Assembly (NCBI RefSeq): GCF_903970965.1
Contig: NZ_CAJCKW010000001.1
Location: 124,001-188,000, forward strand
Reading direction: 5' to 3'
DNA length: 64,000 nt
Origin: Aureimonas sp. ME7
GTDB lineage: Bacteria; Pseudomonadota; Alphaproteobacteria; Rhizobiales; Rhizobiaceae
The notes below the pieces were generated by a model that made no database searches, was not told the DNA's origin, and saw nothing but the letters and a program-made list of their open reading frames with translations. The position numbers and the translations under genes were made by a program. Each line of letters opens with the position of its first letter. Position 1 is the stretch's first letter. This document shows positions 58,502-64,000 of this stretch, piece after piece.

Positions 58502-58746
58502 CGAAAGAGAGGGCTGCGCGTGAGTTCCGACCGCCCCCTGGAAATTCGTTCCACCCGAGCGGGACCCGTGCGGCAGAGCGATCCGCAAATCGCGGTGGGA
58601 ACGCCAAACTTCGCGCCTCTTGCATCGGGCGTCCAAGTCTATAGTCGTTCCATGAAACGATGCCGATATTCCATGCGGCAGGTCGGTCGCGAACCCGAAA
58701 TGACCCGAACTTCGCTGCCGGCCCACCGAATGCCTTCGAGGACGCC
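58502..58746 (+). promoter_or_regulatory. Leader region upstream of ribH2
   Basis: 245 bases before the lumazine synthase start. I looked for the FMN (RFN) riboswitch helices and did not find their conserved strings. Presumed ordinary promoter. Confidence 0.3.
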
Positions 58747-59217
58747 ATGACCGCACCCCGCTTCGCCTTCGTCAAAGCCAACTGGCATGCCGACATCGTG
58801 TCGCGCGCGCTGGAGGGTTTTCGCGAGATCGTGCCGGAGGCGCAGATCGACGTCGTCGACGTGCCCGGCGCCTTCGAACTGCCGCTCGTGGCGCGCGAGC
58901 TCGCCCGCACGGGGCGCTACGAGGCGGTGGTGGCCGCCGCCCTCGTCGTGGACGGGGGCATCTATCGCCACGACTTCGTGGCCCAGAGCGTGGTGGACGG
59001 CCTGATGCGGGCGGGGCTGGATACCGGCGTGCCGGTCCTGTCGGTGTCGCTGACGCCGCACCACTACCAGGAAACCGAGCACCACAACGCGATCTTCGCC
59101 GCCCATTTCGTGGAAAAAGGCCGCGAAGCCGGCCGGGCGGCGCTCGCAATCGTCGAGGTCCACCGCCGGCTGAAGCACGAGGCGCCGGGCTCGGCTCCCT
59201 TGCGCGCGGTCGGCTGA
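58747..59217 (+). CDS. ribH2: 6,7-dimethyl-8-ribityllumazine synthase, RibH2 type
   Basis: Condenses ribityl-amino-uracil with dihydroxybutanone phosphate in riboflavin synthesis. The 156-residue protein has VPGAFELPLVA and LVVDGGIYRHDFVAQ, with the RibH2 C-terminus SLTPHHYQETEHHNAIF rather than the RibH1 form. RibH2 (decameric) is typical of Brucella and rhizobia, where it is a second, isolated copy. Not in an operon with other rib genes. The upstream in-frame codons are not conserved. Confidence 0.92.
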   Translation: MTAPRFAFVKANWHADIVSRALEGFREIVPEAQIDVVDVPGAFELPLVARELARTGRYEAVVAAALVVDGGIYRHDFVAQSVVDGLMRAGLDTGVPVLSVSLTPHHYQETEHHNAIFAAHFVEKGREAGRAALAIVEVHRRLKHEAPGSAPLRAVG

Positions 59218-59320
59218 CACGCCAGCCGCTGTCTCGAGGGTCGGCCCTTCGACGCTCCGGGCGTCTTGCAGGGCACGCATGCCTGTGATCTCCCTTCTCG
59301 GCCATGAGGGGAGGGGTTCG

Positions 59321-60220
59321 ATGACCGGCGAGCGACTGTTTCGAGGCGTTTCCGCCTTTCCGATCACGCCCGCCGACGCCGGGGGGCGGGTCGATACCGC
59401 GCTTCTCGGCCGCCTTCTGGAGCGGCTTTGCGAGGCGGGCGTCGATTCGATCGGCCTTCTCGGCTCCACGGGAACCTATGTCTATCTGACCCGCGAGGAG
59501 CGACGGCGCGCGGTGGCCGCCGCCGTCGAATGCGTGGGCCGGCGCGTGCCCTTGATCGTCGGGGTCGGCGCGCTGCGCACCGATCATGCCGAGGCACTGG
59601 CGCGCGACGCGCGCGATGCGGGCGCCGACGCCCTTCTGATGGCGCCGGTGTCCTATACGCCGCTGACGCAGGACGAGGCGTTCGAGCACTACCGTGCGGT
59701 GGCCGGGGCGACGGAGCTGCCGCTCTGCGTCTACAACAATCCCGCCACCACGCATTTCCAGTTCGGCCCGGAGCTTCTTCAGCGGCTCGCCGCCATCGAC
59801 ACGATCCGGGCGGTGAAGATGCCGCTGCCGGCGAACGGCGACTATGTGGGGGAGCTTGCCGCCCTGCGCGAGCGAACGGGGCTTGCCGTCGGCTACAGCG
59901 GCGATTGGGGCACGGCAGACGCGCTTCTGGCGGGGGCGGACGCCTTCTACAGCGTTCTCGCCGGCCTTCTGCCAGGGCCCGTCCTGCGGCTGGCACGCGC
60001 CGCGGCGAAGGGCGAAGCCGCCGAGGCGCGGCGCCTCGATGCGACGCTCGGCCCCTTGTGGGACACGTTCCGAGCCCACGGGAGCCTTCGCGTGATGTAT
60101 GCGCTCGTTTCCATTCTGGAGATCGGCGAGGCCGCGCCGCCCCTGCCTATCCGGCCCCTGGACGGGGACGCCCGCGATGCGGTCGCGCGGGCGGTGGAGC
60201 CGCTTCTCGCCGGGTCCTGA
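59321..60220 (+). CDS. DapA-family aldolase/lyase
   Basis: 299-residue class I aldolase barrel of the dihydrodipicolinate synthase / N-acetylneuraminate lyase family: GVSAFPITPADAGGRVD, GLLGSTGTYVYLTREE, LCVYNNPATTHF (conserved Tyr) and the Schiff-base lysine in RAVKMPLPANGDY. GGGGAGG precedes ATG 59321. It is not in a lysine-biosynthesis context and diverges from true DapA, so it probably acts on a catabolic keto-acid. Convergent with the ureidoglycine aminohydrolase gene. Confidence 0.87.
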   Translation: MTGERLFRGVSAFPITPADAGGRVDTALLGRLLERLCEAGVDSIGLLGSTGTYVYLTREERRRAVAAAVECVGRRVPLIVGVGALRTDHAEALARDARDAGADALLMAPVSYTPLTQDEAFEHYRAVAGATELPLCVYNNPATTHFQFGPELLQRLAAIDTIRAVKMPLPANGDYVGELAALRERTGLAVGYSGDWGTADALLAGADAFYSVLAGLLPGPVLRLARAAAKGEAAEARRLDATLGPLWDTFRAHGSLRVMYALVSILEIGEAAPPLPIRPLDGDARDAVARAVEPLLAGS

Positions 60221-60230
60221 AAGGGCGACC

Positions 60231-61070
60231 CTAGCCGCGCCCGGCGCCCCGCAAGGCCATGTGCCGGTTGACGTCCTTGTAGAGGAGATATCGGAAGGGA
60301 CCGGGGCCGCCGGCATAGCAGGCCTGCGGGCAGAAGGCGCGCAGCCACATGTAGTCGCCAGCCTCGACCTCCACCCAGTCGCCGTTGAGATGGTAGACCG
60401 CCTTGCCCTCCAGGACGTAGAGCCCGTGCTCCATGACGTGGGTTTCGGCGAAGGGGATGCTGCCGCCCGGCTGGAAGGTAACGATCGTCACGTGCATGTC
60501 GTGGCGAAGATCGGCCGGATCGACGAAGCGCGTCGTCGCCCAGGCGCCGTTGGTGCCCGGCATCGGCGTCGGCGCGATGTCGGCTTCGTCGAGGAAGAGC
60601 GGCTCCGGCTTGTCCAGCCCCGGCACGGGTTCGTAAGCCTTGCGGATCCAGTGGAAGCGGGCGGGCGAGGGGGAGTCGTTGCGCAAGGTCCAGTTCGATC
60701 CGGCGGGCAGGTAGGCGTAGCCGCCGGGCTTCAGCGTATGGGCGGCGCCATCCACGCGCACCGTCGGCTCGCCCTCCACCACGAACAGGACGCCCTCGGC
60801 CTCGGCGTCGGATTCCGGCCGGTCCGATCCGCCGCCCGGCTGCACCTCCATGATGTATTGCGAGAAGGTCTCGGCAAAACCCGAAAGCGGCCGCGACAGG
60901 ACCCAAAGGCGCGTTCCTTCCCAGTGCGGCAGGAAGCTCGTCACGATGTCGCTCATCGTCCCCTTGGGAATCACCGCGTAAGCCGTGGTGAAGACGGCGC
61001 GGTCGGTGAGGAGCTGGGTCTGCGGCGGCAGGCCGCCGGTCGGAGCGTAGTAGGAGCGCTTGGGAGGCAT
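60231..61070 (-). CDS. allE: (S)-ureidoglycine aminohydrolase-like bicupin
   Basis: 279-residue double-cupin enzyme (UGlyAH/YlbA type) that releases ammonia from (S)-ureidoglycine in allantoin breakdown, Mn-dependent. The C-terminal cupin shows the active-site set ETHVMEHGLYVLEG and QACYAGGPGP followed by KDVNRH. ATG 61070 is chosen; the longer frame is not conserved. Divergent from a LysR regulator. Other allantoin genes (allantoinase, allantoate amidohydrolase) are not in the window, so a related ureido substrate is possible. Confidence 0.87.
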   Translation of the reverse strand: MPPKRSYYAPTGGLPPQTQLLTDRAVFTTAYAVIPKGTMSDIVTSFLPHWEGTRLWVLSRPLSGFAETFSQYIMEVQPGGGSDRPESDAEAEGVLFVVEGEPTVRVDGAAHTLKPGGYAYLPAGSNWTLRNDSPSPARFHWIRKAYEPVPGLDKPEPLFLDEADIAPTPMPGTNGAWATTRFVDPADLRHDMHVTIVTFQPGGSIPFAETHVMEHGLYVLEGKAVYHLNGDWVEVEAGDYMWLRAFCPQACYAGGPGPFRYLLYKDVNRHMALRGAGRG

Positions 61071-61295
61071 CGGGCGGGATCTTTCGGAAGGCGGTTGGCG
61101 GGTTTTTAGCGGTTCCAGCCTAGAGGCTGTCACGCCGCTTGGACAGGCGTTCCGCCCTATGCTCGGGGATCGGCGGCGGCCTTCAGCGCCTGTCGGCCCC
61201 GCCATTGCCCGCTTGGCCCGCGCCCGCTAACCTTCCGGCCTTGCCCGGCATTCGCTTCGAAGGGGCTGCCTCGTCCCCCCGAACGGAGCCATTCC

Positions 61296-62213
61296 ATGCA
61301 GATCCGGCATCTCCAGTATTTCGTGACGCTCGCGCGCATCGGCCATTTCCGACGCGCGGCGGCGAGCTGCGGCGTGTCGCAGCCGACCCTGTCGGCGGGA
61401 ATCGCATCGCTCGAAACCGCGCTCGGCGTCGAACTCGTGCGGCGCGACCGGCGCTTCGTCGGGCTGACGACGGAGGGCGAGGCGGCGCTCCCCTGGGCGC
61501 AGCAGATGCTGCACGACTGCGACGGCATGCTGCGCGCGGCCGGGCGCCCAGGCTTCGGGCTGACCGGGCGGCTCCGGCTCGGGGTGATCCCGGCCGCCAT
61601 GCCCGCCGCCGGCGCCATCCCGCCGGTTCTGGCTGCCGAGCATCCCGATCTCCAGCCGGTGATCCTGTCGATGACCTCGCGCGAGATCGAGCGCGCGCTC
61701 CAGGCGCACGACATCGACGGCGGCGTCACCTATCTCGACAACGAGCCCCTGTCGGGCGTCATCAGCTGGACCTTCTACGAGGAGCGCTACCTGTTCGCGA
61801 CGCCCGCCGACGGGGCGTTCCGAGGGCGAACCTCCGTATCCTGGGCGGAGGCGGCGAGCGCGCCGCTCTGCCTTCTGACGCGCGACATGCAGAACCGGCG
61901 CATCCTCGACGCGCAGATGAGCCGGGTGGGCGTCGACGCCGGCCCGCGCGCCACCGCCAATTCCTACACCGCGCTTCTGTCCATGGTGCGCATGGGCGAA
62001 CTCTCCTCCATCCTGCCCCACCCCCATGCCCGGATGGCAGACCGCGACCCGGCGATCCTGATTCTGCCCTTCGACGATCCCTCGCCCCCGCAGGCGGTCG
62101 GGCTCGTGGTGCTGGACCGTCACCCGATGTCCTCGCTGACGCGTGCGATCCTCGCCTGCGTGCGCTCGGCGGAGTTTCGCAAGCGCATCGAGCCGCTGCG
62201 CGGTGAGGGCTGA
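61296..62213 (+). CDS. LysR-family regulator
   Basis: 305-residue LysR with [20 protein letters not shown] at the start and helix-turn-helix [24 protein letters not shown] precedes the ATG. It lies between the divergent ureidoglycine aminohydrolase gene and a downstream OFA transporter, either or both of which it may control. Confidence 0.87.
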   Translation: MQIRHLQYFVTLARIGHFRRAAASCGVSQPTLSAGIASLETALGVELVRRDRRFVGLTTEGEAALPWAQQMLHDCDGMLRAAGRPGFGLTGRLRLGVIPAAMPAAGAIPPVLAAEHPDLQPVILSMTSREIERALQAHDIDGGVTYLDNEPLSGVISWTFYEERYLFATPADGAFRGRTSVSWAEAASAPLCLLTRDMQNRRILDAQMSRVGVDAGPRATANSYTALLSMVRMGELSSILPHPHARMADRDPAILILPFDDPSPPQAVGLVVLDRHPMSSLTRAILACVRSAEFRKRIEPLRGEG

Positions 62214-62345
62214 AACTCCTCCTGATAGGATCGCTCTATCGTCGATCGAGTTTTGAACGTTTGACTCGTTCTAAGTTTGCGTCGAATTTGGGGAGATAAA
62301 GAGGCACGGCCGAATTGCCGAAGCCTTGGGATTCCGGGAGGTTGG
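62214..62345 (+). promoter_or_regulatory. Promoter region of the OFA transporter
   Basis: 132 bases, AT-richer than the genes, with a small palindrome GATAG (62224-62228) / CTATC (62236-62240) and GGGAGG a few bases before the transporter ATG. Candidate LysR site; weak. Confidence 0.3.
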
Positions 62346-64000
62346 ATGAGTTCCGCAGCCGATGTCGCGCGCCCCGCAGGCGTGGGTTTTCTCGATCGTG
62401 AAAACACCGTGGCCAAGGCCGGGTTCAACCGCTGGCTGATCCCGCCCTGTGCGCTCGCCATCCACCTGTGCATCGGCATGGCCTATGGCTTCTCCGTGTT
62501 CTGGCTGCCCTTGTCGCGCGCCATCGGAATCTCGCAGCCCGTCGCCTGCGAGGGTATGACTCTCGCGACCGCCCTGTTCACGACGACGTGCGACTGGCGC
62601 GTGTCGGACCTCCTGTGGATGTACACCCTGTTCTTCGTTGTGCTCGGCACCGCCGCCGCCATCTGGGGCGGCTGGCTGGAGCGGGCCGGCCCGCGCAAGG
62701 CCGGCCTCGTTGCCGCCCTGTGCTGGTGCGGCGGCATGGTGATCTCGGCGATCGGCATCTACACCCACCAGCTCTGGCTGATGTGGCTGGGTTCTGGCGT
62801 CATCGGGGGCATCGGCCTCGGCCTTGGCTACATCTCGCCCGTCTCCACCCTCATCAAGTGGTTCCCGGACCGGCGCGGCATGGCGACCGGCATGGCGATC
62901 ATGGGCTTTGGCGGCGGCGCGATGATCGGCTCGCCCCTCGCCGACATCCTGATGCGCCGCTTCGCGAGCGCCGACGGCGTCGGCGTGTGGCAGACCTTCC
63001 TGGTTCTGGCCGCCGGCTACTTCGTGTTCATGGTGGCGGGTGCGCTCGGCTACCGCGTACCGCCTGAGAACTGGCGCCCGGCCGGCTGGACGCCGGCGGC
63101 CGGCGGCACCAAGATGATCGCCACCGGCGACGTCCACCTCAAGGACGCGCACAAGACGCCGCAGTTCTGGCTGATCTGGGTGGTGCTCCTCGTCAACGTC
63201 ACCGCCTCGATCGGCCTCATCGGCGTCGCCTCGCCGATGCTTCAGGAAATCTTCGGCGGGCGCCTGATCGGCGCGGCGGGCACCGGCTTCCTCGACTTCA
63301 CGCCCGAACAGCGCACGGCGGCCGCGGCCGTCGGCGCCGGCTTCGTCGGTCTCGTGTCGCTCTTCAACATCGGCGGGCGCTTCTTCTGGGCGTCCTTCTC
63401 GGACCGGCTCGGCCGCAAGGTGCTCTACGCCACGATCCTGGCGCTCGGCCTCGTGCTCTATGCCGCCGTGGTGCCGTTCTCGGCGTCCTCCGGCAGCGTG
63501 TTCCTGTTCGTCGCCGCGTTCTGCATCATCGCTTCCATGTACGGCGGCGGCTTCGCCACGGTGCCGGCCTATCTCGCCGACGTGTTCGGCACCAAGTTCG
63601 TGGGCGCCATCCACGGCCGTCTGCTGACCGCCTGGTCGCTCGCCGGCGTCTTCGGCGGCCTGATCACCGGCACGATCCGCGACAACAACATCGCCTCGGG
63701 CGTCCCGCGCGATCAGGTCTACCAGCCGATCTTCTTCACGGTCGCCGCGCTTCTGGCGGTCGGCTTCGTCGCCAACCTCCTGGTGCGGCCCGTGGCGCAG
63801 AAGTGGCAGATGCGCGAGGCGGCCAAGGGTGCGGCTCCGGTCGGCACCGCACCGGCCACCGTGGCCGCTGCCGCGCCGGCCCCGGCCTTCGGCGACTACG
63901 GCATCGGACGCGGCGGCTTTACGGGCCCCGCGATCCTCGCCTGGGTCGTGGTCGGCCTGCCGCTTCTCTGGGGCGTCTTCATCACCCTGCAGAAGGCGGC
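62346..64000 (+). CDS. OFA-family MFS transporter (oxalate/formate antiporter type), 3'-truncated
   Basis: Open frame running off the right edge, 551 codons seen. About twelve membrane helices: the first contains IHLCIGMAYGFSVFWLPLSR, typical of the oxalate/formate:anion (OFA) family, followed by VLGTAAAIWGGWLERAGPRK and WFPDRRGMATGMAIMGFGGG. A cytoplasmic tail rich in Ala/Pro and a last hydrophobic helix (LAWVVVGLPLLWGVFI) begin near residue 490. Start ATG 62346 with GGGAGG upstream. Substrate may be oxalate, formate or another small acid; the edge prevents seeing neighbours such as formate dehydrogenase genes. Confidence 0.88.
   Translation, partial: MSSAADVARPAGVGFLDRENTVAKAGFNRWLIPPCALAIHLCIGMAYGFSVFWLPLSRAIGISQPVACEGMTLATALFTTTCDWRVSDLLWMYTLFFVVLGTAAAIWGGWLERAGPRKAGLVAALCWCGGMVISAIGIYTHQLWLMWLGSGVIGGIGLGLGYISPVSTLIKWFPDRRGMATGMAIMGFGGGAMIGSPLADILMRRFASADGVGVWQTFLVLAAGYFVFMVAGALGYRVPPENWRPAGWTPAAGGTKMIATGDVHLKDAHKTPQFWLIWVVLLVNVTASIGLIGVASPMLQEIFGGRLIGAAGTGFLDFTPEQRTAAAAVGAGFVGLVSLFNIGGRFFWASFSDRLGRKVLYATILALGLVLYAAVVPFSASSGSVFLFVAAFCIIASMYGGGFATVPAYLADVFGTKFVGAIHGRLLTAWSLAGVFGGLITGTIRDNNIASGVPRDQVYQPIFFTVAALLAVGFVANLLVRPVAQKWQMREAAKGAAPVGTAPATVAAAAPAPAFGDYGIGRGGFTGPAILAWVVVGLPLLWGVFITLQKA

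Noticed and set aside
58502-58746. FMN riboswitch upstream of ribH2
   Set aside because: Expected because some ribH2 genes have one, but the conserved RFN strings were not found.
1-64000. tRNA, rRNA, CRISPR array, insertion sequence or prophage
   Set aside because: Scanned by eye for the usual signatures (array-like repeats, transposase or integrase motifs, tRNA arms) and saw none; a tool search could still find a short RNA.

Overview
The window is a GC-rich (by eye close to 70%), densely coded chromosomal stretch that looks alphaproteobacterial, most likely Hyphomicrobiales (rhizobia / Brucella / Aurantimonas side). The reasons are a type-B PutA without a DNA-binding domain paired with a divergent Lrp-type PutR, a RibH2-type lumazine synthase, many solute-binding-protein ABC importers, and one LysR, GntR, AraC, MocR, HxlR or XRE regulator per catabolic locus. 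The genus assignment is inference. I saw no rRNA, tRNA, CRISPR array, insertion sequence, integrase or phage gene.

Layout. 1-2041: tail of an unknown gene, an EmrA/HlyD-type membrane-fusion protein and a DUF4142 periplasmic protein ending at a clear terminator. 2163-4381: catalase-family protein convergent with a cytochrome b561, then a small cupredoxin. 4432-9635: proline catabolism (putR, putA) and formyl-THF deformylase purU. 9727-16044: MHYT-GGDEF-EAL signalling protein, a DMT exporter divergent from a MocR regulator, a metallophosphoesterase and an orphan membrane protein. 16153-22951: LysR regulator, glutaryl-CoA dehydrogenase, CaiB-type CoA-transferase, then a hydroxylysine-kinase-like and a phospho-lyase-like gene with a GntR regulator; together these resemble the animal hydroxylysine-to-glutaryl-CoA route. 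23403-33357: AraC regulator, hydantoinase/oxoprolinase HyuA-HyuB and a ribose/TorT-type ABC importer. 33362-45919: HisD-family dehydrogenase divergent from an XRE-cupin regulator, a polyamine-type ABC importer, a three-subunit molybdenum hydroxylase, a class III transaminase and a cupin-SnoaL fusion. 45923-47199: HxlR regulator and NmrA/QorB-like reductase. 47264-57440: on the minus strand, pxpA-accB-accC-pxpB-pxpC followed by a complete branched-chain-type ABC importer, with a divergent LysR. 57533-64000: CorA transporter, RibH2, DapA-family lyase, AllE-type ureidoglycine aminohydrolase, LysR, and an OFA-family MFS transporter that runs off the right edge.

How it works together: the region reads as a run of self-contained catabolic modules for nitrogen-bearing small molecules (proline, probably hydroxylysine, hydantoin- or lactam-like amides, an unknown substrate of a molybdenum hydroxylase, ureides). 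Most have their own regulator, two or three have their own importer, and several have clear palindromic operator candidates in the divergent promoter. The most interesting parts are the hydroxylysine-like module with a repeated candidate GntR operator, the split biotin-dependent carboxylase plus PxpA and Liv importer, and the uncharacterised HisD / polyamine-type ABC / molybdenum hydroxylase locus.
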